NCBI GenBank assembly: GCA_947652605.1
Contig: CANTFG010000217.1
Span: 1-64,000 of the forward strand
Direction of reading: 5' to 3'
Length of the DNA: 64,000 nt
Source: Elmis aenea
Lineage: Eukaryota; Arthropoda; Insecta; Coleoptera; Elmidae
The number at the start of each line of letters is the position of its first letter. The first letter of the stretch is position 1. Both the position numbers and the translations under genes were made by a program. Of the stretch, positions 21,601 to 35,670 are shown one piece after another. The notes under the pieces are model-generated. The model made no database searches, was not told where the DNA came from, and worked only from the letters and a program-made list of their open reading frames with translations.

Positions 21601-23700
21601 TGTTCCTTGAGCGACTATTTCGAAACAATTTTAATTATTGATTTGTATATCACAGAAACAGTTTATCCATCGTCTCTTTACATGAATACAATTGTATTGC
21701 ATATGTCTTTCAATGAGCTGGTTTTAATTTTTAATAATTTCCTAAAAATACCGTGCTTTAGTTAATACATATGTTCCTTGAGCGACTATTTCGAAACAAT
21801 TTTAATTATTGATTTGTATATCACAGGACAAGTTTATCCTTCGCATCTTTACATGAATACAATTGTTTTGCATATGTCTTTCAATGAGCTGGTTTTAATT
21901 TTTAATAATTTCCTAAAAATACCGTGCTTTAGTTAATACATATGTTCCTTGAGCGACTATTTTGAAACAATTTTAATTATTGATTTGTATATCACAGGAA
22001 CAGTTTATCCATCGCCTCTTTATATGAATACAATTGTTTTGCATATGTCTTTCAATGAGCTGGTTTTAATTTTTAATAATTTCCTAAAAATACCGTGCTT
22101 TAGTTAATACATATGTTCCTTGAGCGACTATTTCTAAACAATTTTAATTATTGATTGGTATATCACAGGAACAGTTTATACATCGCCTCTTTACATGAAT
22201 ACAATTGTTTTGCATATATCTTTCAATGAGCTGGTTTTAATTTTTAATAATTTCCTAAAAATACCGTGCTTTAGTTAATACATATGTTCCTTGAGCGACT
22301 ATTTCGAAACAATTTTAATTATTGATTTGTATATCACAGAAACAGTTTATCCATCGCCTCTTTACATGAATACAATTGTTTTGCATATGTCTTTCAATGA
22401 GCTGGTTTTAATTTTTAATGATTTCCTAAACATACCGTGCTTTAGTTAATACATATGTTCCTTGAGCGACTATTTTTAAACAATTTTAATTATTGATTTG
22501 TATATCACAGAAACAGTTTATCCATCGCCTCTTTACATGAATACAATTGTTTTGCATATGTCTTTCAATGAGCTGGTTTTAATTTTTAATAATTTCTTAA
22601 AAATACCGTGCTTTAGTTAATACATATGTTTCTTGAGCGACTATTTCTAAACAATTTTAATTATTGATTTGTATATCACAGGAACAGTTTATCCATCGCC
22701 TCTTTACATGAATACAATTGTTTTGCATATGTCTTTCAATGAGCTGGTTTTAATTTTTAATAATTTCCTAAAAATACCGTGCTTTAGTTAATACATATGT
22801 TCCTTAAGCGACTATTTCGAAACAATTTTAATTATAGATTTGTATATCACAGGAACAGTTTATCCATCGCCTCTTTACATGAATACAATTGTTTTGCATA
22901 TGTCTTTCAATGAGCTGGTTTTAATTTTTAATAATGTCTTAAAAATACCGTGCTTTAGTTAATACATATGTTCCTTGAGCGACTATTTCGAAACAATTTT
23001 AATTATTGATTTGTATATTACAGGAACAGTTTATCTATCGCCTCTTTACATGTATACAATTGTTTTGCATATGTCTTTCAAAGAGCTGGTTTTAATTTTT
23101 AATAATTTCCTAAAAATACCGTGCTTTAGTTAATACATATGTTCCTTGAGCGACTATTTCGAAACAATTTTAATTATTGATTTGTATATCACAGGAACAG
23201 TTTATCCATCGCCTCTTTACATGAATACAATTGTTTTGCATATGTCTTTCAATGAGCTGGTTTTAATTTTTAATAATTTCCTAAAAATACCGTGCTTTAG
23301 TTAATACATATGTTCCTTGAGCGACTATTTTGAAACAATTTTAATTATTGATTTGTATATCACAGGAACAGTTTATCCATCGCCTCTTTATATGAATACA
23401 ATTGTTTTGCATATGTCTTTCAATGAGCTGGTTTTAATTTTTAATAATTTCCTAAAAATACCGTGCTTTAGTTAATACATATGTTCCTTGAGCGACTATT
23501 TCTAAACAATTTTAATTATTGATTGGTATATCACAGGAACAGTTTATCCATCGCCTCTTTACATGAATACAATTGTTTTGCATATATCTTTCAATGAGCT
23601 GGTTTTAATTTTTAATAATTTCCTAAAAATACCGTGCTTTAGTTAATACATATGTTCCTTGAGCGACTATTTCTAAACAATTTTAATTATTGATTTGTAT
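18693..23700. repeat. 171-bp satellite array, segment 4 (irregular HOR region)
   Basis: Satellite continues in exact phase (18742 to 23872 is 30 x 171). The familiar monomer order is recognisable but rearranged: the TTACAGG/TATCTATCG unit occurs twice close together (19939 and 20281), each followed by the same plain unit, as expected from a 2-mer duplication. No gene. Confidence 0.95.
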
Positions 23701-26700
23701 ATCACAGGAACAGTTTATCCATCGCCTCTTTACATGAATACAATTGTTTTGCATATGTCTTTCAAAGAGCTGGTTTTAATTTTTAATAATTTCCTAAAAA
23801 TACCGTGCTTTAGTTAATACATATGTTCCTTAAGCGACTATTTCGAAACAATTTCAATTATTGATTTGTATATCACTGGAACAGTTTATCCATCGCCTCT
23901 TTACATGAATACAATTGTTTTGCATATGTCTTTCAATGAGCTGGTTTTAATTTTTAATAATTTCCTAAAAATACCGTGCTTTAGTTAATACATATGTTCC
24001 TTGAGCGACTATTTCTAAACAATTTTAATTATTGATTTGTATATATCAGGAACAGTTTATCCATCGCCTCTTTACATGAATACAATTGTTTTGCATATGT
24101 CTTTCAATGAGCTGGTTTTAATTTTTAATAATTTCCTAAAAATACAGTGCTTTAGTTAATACATATGTTCCTTGAGCGACTATTTCTAAACAATTTTAAT
24201 TATTGATTTGTATATGACAGGAACAGTTTATCCATCGCCTTTTTACATGAATACAATTGTTTTGCATATGTCTTTCAATGAGCTGGTTTTAAATTTTAAT
24301 AATGTCTTAAAAATACCGTGCTTTAGTTAATACATATGTTCCTTGAGCGACTATTTCTAAACAATTTTAATTATTGATTTGTATATCACAGGAACAGTTT
24401 ATCCATCGCCTCTTTACATGAATACAATGGTTTTGCATATGTCTTTCAAAGAGCTGGTTTTAATTTTTAATAATGTCTTAAAAATACCGTGCTTTAGTTA
24501 ATACATATGTTCCTTAAGCGACTATTTCGAAACAATTTCAATTATTGATTTGTATATCACTGGAACAGTTTATCCATCGCCTCTTTACATGAATACAATT
24601 GTTTTGCATATGTCTTTCAAAGAGCTGGTTTTAATTTTTAATAATGTCTTAAAAATACCGTGCTTTAGTTAATACATATGTTCCTTAAGCGACTATTTCG
24701 AAACAATTTCAATTTCTGATTTGTATATCACTGGAACAGTTTATCCATCGCCTCTTTACATGAATACAATTGTTTTGCATATGTCTTTCAATGAGCTGGT
24801 TTTAATTTTTAATAATTTCCTAAAAATACCGTGCTTTAGTTAATACATATGTTCCTTGAGCGACTATTTCGAAACAATTTTAATTATTGATTTGTATATC
24901 ACAGAAACAGTTTATCCATCGCCTCTTTACATGAATACAATTGTTTTGCATATATCTTTCAATGAGCTGGTTTTAATTTTTAATAATTTCCTAAAAATAC
25001 CGTGCTTTAGTTAATACATATGTTCCTTGAGCGACTATTTCTAAACAATTTTAATTATTGATTTGTATATCACAGGAACAGTTTATCCATCGCCTCTTTA
25101 TATGAATACAATTGTTTTGCATATGTCTTTCAATGAGCTGGTTTTAATTTTTAATAATTTCCTAAAAATACCGTGCTTTAGTTAATACATATGTTCCTTG
25201 AGCGACTATTTCTAAACAATTTTAATTATTGATTGGTATATCACAGGAACAGTTTATACATCGCCTCTTTACATGAATACAATTGTTTTGCATATATCTT
25301 TCAATGAGCTGGTTTTAATTTTTAATAATTTCCTAAAAATACCGTGCTTTAGTTAATACATATGTTCCTTGAGCGACTATTTCGAAACAATTTTAATTAT
25401 TGATTTGTATATCACAGAAACAGTTTATCCATCGCCTCTTTACATTAATACAATTGTTTTGCATATATCTTTCAATGAGCTGGTTTTAATTTTTAATAAT
25501 TTCCTAAAAATACCGTGCTTTAGTTAATACATATGTTCCTTGAGCGACTATTTTGAAACAATTTTAATTATTGATTTGTATATCACAGGAACAGTTTATC
25601 CATCGCCTCTTTATATGAATACAATTGTTTTGCATATGTCTTTCAATGAGCTGGTTTTAATTTTTAATAATTTCCTAAAAATACCGTGCTTTAGTTAATA
25701 CATATGTTCCTTGAGCGACTATTTCTAAACAATTTTAATTATTGATTGGTATATCACAGGAACAGTTTATACATCGCCTCTTTACATGAATACAATTGTT
25801 TTGCATATATCTTTCAATGAGCTGGTTTTAATTTTTAATAATTTCCTAAAAATACCGTGCTTTAGTTAATACATATGTTCCTTGAGCGACTATTTCTAAA
25901 CAATTTTAATTATTGATTTGTATATCACAGGAACAGTTTATCCATCGCCTCTTTACATGAATACAATTGTTTTGCATATGTCTTTCAAAGAGCTGGTTTT
26001 AATTTTTAATAATTTCCTAAAAATACCGTGCTTTAGTTAATACATATGTTCCTTAAGCGACTATTTCGAAACAATTTCAATTATTGATTTGTATATCACT
26101 GGAACAGTTTATCCATCGCCTCTTTACATGAATACAATTGTTTTGCATATGTCTTTTAATGAGCTGGTTTTAATTTTTAATAATTTCCTAAAAATACCGT
26201 GCTTTAGTTAATACATATGTTCCTTGAGCGACTATTTCTAAACAATTTTAATTATTGATTTGTTTATATCAGGAACAGTTTATCCATCGCCTCTTTACAT
26301 GAATACAATTGTTTTGCATATGTCTTTCAATGAGCTGGTTTTAATTTTTAATAATTTCCTAAAAATACAGTGCTTTAGTTAATACATATGTTCCTTGAGC
26401 GACTATTTCTAAACAATTTTAATTATTGATTTGTATATGACAGGAACAGTTTATCCATCGCCTTTTTACATGAATACAATTGTTTTGCATATGTCTTTCA
26501 ATGAGCTGGTTTTAATTTTTAATAATGTCTTAAAAATACCGTGCTTTAGTTAATACATATGTTCCTTGAGCGACTATTTCTAAACAATTTTAATTATTGA
26601 TTTGTATATCACAGGAACAGTTTATCCATCGCCTCTTTACATGAATACAATGGTTTTGCATATGTCTTTCAAAGAGCTGGTTTTAATTTTTAATAATGTC

Positions 26701-28146
26701 TTAAAAATACCGTGCTTTAGTTAATACATATGTTCCTTAAGCGACTATTTCGAAACAATTTCAATTATTGATTTGTATATCACTGGAACAGTTTATCCAT
26801 CGCCTCTTTACATGAATACAATTGTTTTGCATATGTCTTTCAAAGAGCTGGTTTTAATTTTTAATAATGTCTTAAAAATACCGTGCTTTAGTTAATACAT
26901 ATGTTCCTTAAGCGACTATTTCGAAACAATTTCAATTTCTGATTTGTATATCACTGGAACAGTTTATCCATCGCCTCTTTACATGAATACAATTGTTTTG
27001 CATATGTCTTTCAATGAGCTGGTTTTAATTTTTAATAATTTCCTAAAAATACCGTGCTTTAGTTAATACATATGTTCCTTGAGCGACTATTTCGAAACAA
27101 TTTTAATTATTGATTTGTATATCACAGAAACAGTTTATCCATCGCCTCTTTACATGAATACAATTGTTTTGCATATATCTTTCAATGAGCTGGTTTTAAT
27201 TTTTAATAATTTCCTAAAAATACCGTGCTTTAGTTAATACATATGTTCCTTGAGCGACTATTTCTAAACAATTTTAATTATTGATTTGTATATCACAGGA
27301 ACAGTTTATCCATCGCCTCTTTATATGAATACAATTGTTTTGCATATGTCTTTCAATGAGCTGGTTTTAATTTTTAATAATTTCCTAAAAATACCGTGCT
27401 TTAGTTAATACATATGTTCCTTGAGCGACTATTTCTAAACAATTTTAATTATTGATTGGTATATCACAGGAACAGTTTATACATCGCCTCTTTACATGAA
27501 TACAATTGTTTTGCATATGTCTTTCAATGAGCTGGTTTTAATTTTTAATAATTTCCTAAAAATACCGTGCTTTAGTTAATACATATGTTCCTTGAGCGAC
27601 TATTTCGAAACAATTTTAATTATTGATTTGTATATCACAGAAACAGTTTATCCATCGCCTCTTTACATGAATACAATTGTTTTGCATATATCTTTCAATG
27701 AGCTGGTTTTAATTTTTAATAATTTCCTAAAAATACCGTGCTTTAGTTAATACATATGTTCCTTGAGCGACTATTTTGAAACAATTTTAATTATTGATTT
27801 GTATATCACAGGAACAGTTTATCCATCGCCTCTTTATATGAATACAATTGTTTTGCATATGTCTTTCAATGAGCTGGTTTTAATTTTTAATAATTTCCTA
27901 AAAATACCGTGCTTTAGTTAATACATATGTTCCTTGAGCGACTATTTCTAAACAATTTTAATTATTGATTGGTATATCACAGGAACAGTTTATACATCGC
28001 CTCTTTACATGAATACAATTGTTTTGCATATATCTTTCAATGAGCTGGTTTTAATTTTTAATAATTTCCTAAAAATACCGTGCTTTAGTTAATACATATG
28101 TTCCTTGAGCGACTATTTCGAAACAATTTTAATTATTGATTTGTAT
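23701..28146. repeat. 13-mer higher-order repeat, two adjacent copies
   Basis: Units 23701-25923 and 25924-28146 show the same thirteen monomer types in order, each 2223 bp. Landmarks: the TATATCAGG-type unit (24043, 26266), the TATGACAGG unit with GTCTTAAAA (24214, 26437) and the AATGGTTTTGC unit (24385, 26608). Three further units follow and the pattern starts again at 28660. Private changes such as TGTTTATATC near 26263 separate the copies. Confidence 0.85.
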
Positions 28147-31100
28147 ATCACAGGAACAGTTTATCCATCGCCTCTTTACATGAATACAATTGTTTTGCAT
28201 ATATCTTTCAATGAGCTGGTTTTAATTTTTAATAATTTCCTAAAAATACCGTGCTTTAGTTAATACATATGTTCCTTGAGCGACTATTTTGAAACAATTT
28301 TAATTATTGATTTGTATATCACAGGAACAGTTTATCCATCGCCTCTTTATATGAATACAATTGTTTTGCATATGTCTTTCAATGAGCTGGTTTTAATTTT
28401 TAATAATTTCCTAAAAATACCGTGCTTTAGTTAATACATATGTTCCTTGAGCGACTATTTCTAAACAATTTTAATTATTGATTGGTATATCACAGGAACA
28501 GTTTATACATCGCCTCTTTACATGAATACAATTGTTTTGCATATATCTTTCAATGAGCTGGTTTTAATTTTTAATAATTTCCTAAAAATACCGTGCTTTA
28601 GTTAATACATATGTTCCTTGAGCGACTATTTCTAAACAATTTTAATTATTGATTTGTATATCACAGGAACAGTTTATCCATCGCCTCTTTACATGAATAC
28701 AATTGTTTTGCATATGTCTTTCAAAGAGCTGGTTTTAATTTTTAATAATTTCCTAAAAATACCGTGCTTTAGTTAATACATATGTTCCTTAAGCGACTAT
28801 TTCGAAACAATTTCAATTATTGATTTGTATATCACTGGAACAGTTTATCCATCGCCTCTTTACATGAATACAATTGTTTTGCATATGTCTTTCAATGAGC
28901 TGGTTTTAATTTTTAATAATTTCCTAAAAATACCGTGCTTTAGTTAATACATATGTTCCTTGAGCGACTATTTCTAAACAATTTTAATTATTGATTTGTA
29001 TATATCAGGAACAGTTTATCCATCGCCTCTTTACATGAATACAATTGTTTTGCATATGTCTTTCAATGAGCTGGTTTTAATTTTTAATAATTTCCTAAAA
29101 ATACAGTGCTTTAGTTAATACATATGTTCCTTGAGCGACTATTTCTAAACAATTTTAATTATTGATTTGTATATGACAGGAACAGTTTATCCATCGCCTT
29201 TTTACATGAATACAATTGTTTTGCATATGTCTTTCAATGAGCTGGTTTTAATTTTTAATAATGTCTTAAAAATACCGTGCTTTAGTTAATACATATGTTC
29301 CTTGAGCGACTATTTCTAAACAATTTTAATTATTGATTTGTATATCACAGGAACAGTTTATCCATCGCCTCTTTACATGAATACAATGGTTTTGCATATG
29401 TCTTTCAAAGAGCTGGTTTTAATTTTTAATAATGTCTTAAAAATACCGTGCTTTAGTTAATACATATGTTCCTTAAGCGACTATTTCGTAACAATTTCAA
29501 TTATTGATTTGTATATCACTGGAACAGTTTATCCATCGCCTCTTTACATGAATACAATTGTTTTGCATATGTCTTTCAATGAGCTGGTTTTAATTTTTAA
29601 TAATTTCCTAAAAATACCGTGCTTTAGTTAATACATATGTTCCTTGAGCGACTATTTCGAAACAATTTTAATTATTGATTTGTATATCACAGAAACAGTT
29701 TATCCATCGCCTCTTTACATGAATACAATTGTTTTGCATATATCTTTCAATGAGCTGGTTTTAATTTTTAATAATTTCCTAAAAATACCGTGCTTTAGTT
29801 AATACATATGTTCCTTGAGCGACTATTTTGAAACAATTTTAATTATTGATTTGTATATCACAGGAACAGTTTATCCATCGCCTCTTTATATGAATACAAT
29901 TGTTTTGCATATGTCTTTCAATGAGCTGGTTTTAATTTTTAATAATTTCCTAAAAATACCGTGCTTTAGTTAATACATATGTTCCTTGAGCGACTATTTC
30001 TAAACAATTTTAATTATTGATTGGTATATCACAGGAACAGTTTATACATCGCCTCTTTACATGAATACAATTGTTTTGCATATATCTTTCAATGAGCTGG
30101 TTTTAATTTTTAATAATTTCCTAAAAATACCGTGCTTTAGTTAATACATATGTTCCTTGAGCGACTATTTCGAAACAATTTTAATTATTGATTTGTATAT
30201 CACAGAAACAGTTTATCCATCGCCTCTTTACATGAATACAATTGTTTTGCATATATCTTTCAATGAGCTGGTTTTAATTTTTAATAATTTCCTAAAAATA
30301 CCGTGCTTTAGTTAATACATATGTTCCTTGAGCGACTATTTCGAAACAATTTTAATTATTGATTTGTATATCACAGAAACAGTTTATCCATCGCCTCTTT
30401 ACATGAATACAATTGTTTTGCATATGTCTTTCAATGAGCTGGTTTTAATTTTTAATGATTTCCTAAAAATACCGTGCTTTAGTTAATACATATGTTCCTT
30501 GAGCGACTATTTTTAAACAATTTTAATTATTGATTTGTATATCACAGAAACAGTTTATCCATCGCCTCTTTACATGAATACAATTGTTTTGCATATGTCT
30601 TTCAATGAGCTGGTTTTAATTTTTAATAATTTCTTAAAAATACCGTGCTTTAGTTAATACATATGTTTCTTGAGCGACTATTTCTAAACAATTTTAATTA
30701 TTGATTTGTATATCACAGGAACAGTTTATCCATCGCCTCTTTACATGAATACAATTGTTTTGCATATGTCTTTCAATGAGCTGGTTTTAATTTTTAATAA
30801 TGTCTTAAAAATACCGTGCTTTAGTTAATACATATGTTCCTTGAGCGACTATTTCGAAACAATTTTAATTATTGATTTGTATATCACAGGAACAGTTTAT
30901 CCATCGCCTCTTTACATGAATACAATTGTTTTGCATATATCTTTCAATGAGCTGGTTTTAATTTTTAATAATTTCCTAAAAATACCGTGCTTTAGTTAAT
31001 ACATATGTTCCTTGAGCGACTATTTCGAAACAATTTTAATTATTGATTTGTATATCACAGAAACAGTTTATCCATCGTCTCTTTACATGAATACAATTGT

Positions 31101-32592
31101 ATTGCATATGTCTTTCAATGAGCTGGTTTTAATTTTTAATAATTTCCTAAAAATACCGTGCTTTCGTTAATACATATGTTCCTTGAGCGACTATTTCGAA
31201 ACAATTTTAATTATTGATTTGTATATCACAGGACAAGTTTATCCTTCGCATCTTTACATGAATACAATTGTTTTGCATTTGTCTTTCAATGAGCTGGTTT
31301 TAATTTTTAATAATTTCCTAAAAATACCGTGCTTTAGTTAATACATATGTTCCTTGAGCGACTATTTTGAAACAATTTTAATTATTGATTTGTATATCAC
31401 AGGAACAGTTTATCCATCGCCTCTTTATATGAATACAATTGTTTTGCATATGTCTTTCAATGAGCTGGTTTTAATTTTTAATAATTTCCTAAAAATACCG
31501 TGCTTTAGTTAATACATATGTTCCTTGAGCGACTATTTCTAAACAATTTTAATTATTGATTGGTATATCACAGGAACAGTTTATACATCGCCTCTTTACA
31601 TGAATACAATTGTTTTGCATATATCTTTCAATGAGCTGGTTTTAATTTTTAATAATTTCCTAAAAATACCGTGCTTTAGTTAATACATATGTTCCTTGAG
31701 CGACTATTTCGAAACAATTTTAATTATTGATTTGTATATCACAGAAACAGTTTATCCATCGCCTCTTTACATGAATACAATTGTTTTGCATATGTCTTTC
31801 AATGAGCTGGTTTTAATTTTTAATGATTTCCTAAAAATACCGTGCTTTAGTTAATACATATGTTCCTTGAGCGACTATTTTTAAACAATTTTAATTATTG
31901 ATTTGTATATTACAGAAACAGTTTATCCATCGCCTCTTTACATGAATACAATTGTTTTGCATATGTCTTTCAATGAGCTGGTTTTAATTTTTAATAATTT
32001 CTTAAAAATACCGTGCTTTAGTTAATACATATGTTTCTTGAGCGACTATTTCTAAACAATTTTAATTATTGATTTGTATATCACAGGAACAGTTTATCCA
32101 TCGCCTCTTTACATGAATACAATTGTTTTGCATATGTCTTTCAATGAGCTGGTTTTAATTTTTAATAATTTCCTAAAAATACCGTGCTTTAGTTAATACA
32201 TATGTTCCTTAAGCGACTATTTCGAAACAATTTTAATTATTGATTTGTATATTACAGGAACAGTTTATCTATCGCCTCTTTACATGTATACAATTGTTTT
32301 GCATATGTCTTTTAAAGAGCTGGTTTTAATTTTTAATAATTTCCTAAAAATACCGTGCTTTAGTTAATACATATGTTCCTTGAGCGACTATTTCGAAACA
32401 ATTTTAATTATTGATTTGTATATCACAGGAACAGTTTATCCATCGCCTCTTTACATGAATACAATTGTTTTGCATATGTCTTTCAATGAGCTGGTTTTAA
32501 TTTTTAATAATTTCCTAAAAATACCGTGCTTTAGTTAATACATATGTTCCTTAAGCGACTATTTCGAAACAATTTCAATTCTTGATTTGTAT
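28147..32592. repeat. 171-bp satellite array, transition region
   Basis: A 3-unit extension is followed by a third, partial 13-mer start (28660) and then by a run in the order of the left-hand 26-mer, including the ACAAG/TTCGCATC unit at 31225. No gene or insertion. Confidence 0.9.
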
Positions 32593-35500
32593 ATCACAGA
32601 AAAAGTTTATCCATCGCCTCTTTACATGAATACAATTGTTTTGCATATGTCTTTCAATGAGCTGGTTTTAATTTTTAATAATTTCCTAAAAATACCGTGC
32701 TTTAGTTAATACATATGTTCCTTGAGCGACTATTTCTAAACAATTTTAATTATTGATTTGTATATGACAGGAACAGTTTATCCATCGCCTTTTTACATGA
32801 ATACAATTGTTTTGCATATGTCTTTCAATGAGCTGGTTTTAATTTTTAATAATGTCTTAAAAATACCGTGCTTTAGTTAATACATATGTTCCTTGAGCGA
32901 CTATTTCTAAACAATTTTAATTATTGATTTGTATATCACAGGAACAGTTTATCCATCGCCTCTTTACATGAATACAATTGTTTTGCATATGTCTTTCAAA
33001 GAGCTGGTTTTAATTTTTAATAATGTCTTAAAAATACCGTGCTTTAGTTAATACATATGTTCCTTAAGCGACTATTTCGAAACAATTTCAATTTCTGATT
33101 TGTATATCACTGGAACAGTTTATCCATCGCCTCTTTACATGAATACAATTGTTTTGCATATGTCTTTCAATGAGCTGGTTTTAATTTTTAATAATTTCCT
33201 AAAAATACCGTGCTTTAGTTAATACATATGTTCCTTGAGCGACTATTTCGAAACAATTTTAATTATTGATTTGTATATCACAGAAACAGTTTATCCATCG
33301 CCTCTTTACATGAATACAATTGTTTTGCATATATCTTTCAATGAGCTGGTTTTAATTTTTAATAATTTCCTAAAAATACCGTGCTTTAGTTAATACATAT
33401 GTTCCTTGAGCGACTATTTTGAAACAATTTTAATTATTGATTTGTATATCACAGGAACAGTTTATCCATCGCCTCTTTATATGAATACAATTGTTTTGCA
33501 TATGTCTTTCAATGAGCTGGTTTTAATTTTTAATAATTTCCTAAAAATACCGTGCTTTAGTTAATACATATGTTCCTTGAGCGACTATTTCTAAACAATT
33601 TTAATTATTGATTGGTATATCACAGGAACAGTTTATACATCGCCTCTTTACATGAATACAATTGTTTTGCATATATCTTTCAATGAGCTGGTTTTAATTT
33701 TTAATAATTTCCTAAAAATACCGTGCTTTAGTTAATACATATGTTCCTTGAGCGACTATTTCGAAACAATTTTAATTATTGATTTGTATATCACAGAAAC
33801 AGTTTATCTATCGCCTCTTTACATGAATACAATTGTTTTGCATATATCTTTCAATGAGCTGGTTTTAATTTTTAATAATTTCCTAAAAATACCGTGCTTT
33901 AGTTAATACATATGTTCCTTGAGCGACTATTTCGAAACAATTTTAATTATTGATTTGTATATCACAGAAACAGTTTATCCATCGCCTCTTTACATGAATA
34001 CAATTGTTTTGCATATGTCTTTCAATGAGCTGGTTTTAATTTTTAATAATTTCCTAAAAATACCGTGCTTTAGTTAATACATATGTTCCTTAAGCGACTA
34101 TTTCGAAACAATTTTAATTCTTGATTTGTATATCACAGAAAAAGTTTATCCATCGCCTCTTTACATGAATACAATTGTTTTGCATATGTCTTTCAATGAG
34201 CTGGTTTTAATTTTTAATAATTTCCTAAAAATACCGTGCTTTAGTTAATACATATGTTCCTTGAGCGACTATTTCTAAACAATTTTAATTATTGATTTGT
34301 ATATGACAGGAACAGTTTATCCATCGCCTTTTTACATGAATACAATTGTTTTGCATATGTCTTTCAATGAGCTGGTTTTAATTTTTAATAATGTCTTAAA
34401 AATACCGTGCTTTAGTTAATACATATGTTCCTTGAGCGACTATTTCTAAACAATTTTAATTATTGATTTGTATATCACAGGAACAGTTTATCCATCGCCT
34501 CTTTACATGAATACAATTGTTTTGCATATGTCTTTCAAAGAGCTGGTTTTAATTTTTAATAATGTCTTAAAAATACCGTGCTTTAGTTAATACATATGTT
34601 CCTTAAGCGACTATTTCGAAACAATTTCAATTTCTGATTTGTATATCACTGGAACAGTTTATCCATCGCCTCTTTACATGAATACAATTGTTTTGCATAT
34701 GTCTTTCAATGAGCTGGTTTTAATTTTTAATAATTTCCTAAAAATACCGTGCTTTAGTTAATACATATGTTCCTTGAGCGACTATTTCGAAACAATTTTA
34801 ATTATTGATTTGTATATCACAGAAACAGTTTATCCATCGCCTCTTTACATGAATACAATTGTTTTGCATATATCTTTCAATGAGCTGGTTTTAATTTTTA
34901 ATAATTTCCTAAAAATACCGTGCTTTAGTTAATACATATGTTCCTTGAGCGACTATTTTGAAACAATTTTAATTATTGATTTGTATATCACAGGAACAGT
35001 TTATCCATCGCCTCTTTATATGAATACAATTGTTTTGCATATGTCTTTCAATGAGCTGGTTTTAATTTTTAATAATTTCCTAAAAATACCGTGCTTTAGT
35101 TAATACATATGTTCCTTGAGCGACTATTTCTAAACAATTTTAATTATTGATTGGTATATCACAGGAACAGTTTATACATCGCCTCTTTACATGAATACAA
35201 TTGTTTTGCATATATCTTTCAATGAGCTGGTTTTAATTTTTAATAATTTCCTAAAAATACCGTGCTTTAGTTAATACATATGTTCCTTGAGCGACTATTT
35301 CGAAACAATTTTAATTATTGATTTGTATATCACAGAAACAGTTTATCTATCGCCTCTTTACATGAATACAATTGTTTTGCATATATCTTTCAATGAGCTG
35401 GTTTTAATTTTTAATAATTTCCTAAAAATACCGTGCTTTAGTTAATACATATGTTCCTTGAGCGACTATTTCGAAACAATTTTAATTATTGATTTGTATA

Positions 35501-35670
35501 TCACAGAAACAGTTTATCCATCGCCTCTTTACATGAATACAATTGTTTTGCATATGTCTTTCAATGAGCTGGTTTTAATTTTTAATAATTTCCTAAAAAT
35601 ACCGTGCTTTAGTTAATACATATGTTCCTTAAGCGACTATTTCGAAACAATTTTAATTATAGATTTGTAT
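32593..35670. repeat. 9-mer higher-order repeat, two adjacent copies
   Basis: 32593-34131 and 34132-35670, 1539 bp each. Both start with a unit whose head reads CACAGAAAAAG and continue with the TATGACAGG unit, the TTCAAAGAGC/GTCTTAAAA unit and a unit preceded by AATTTCTGATTTG. The copies are nearly identical by eye. Confidence 0.85.
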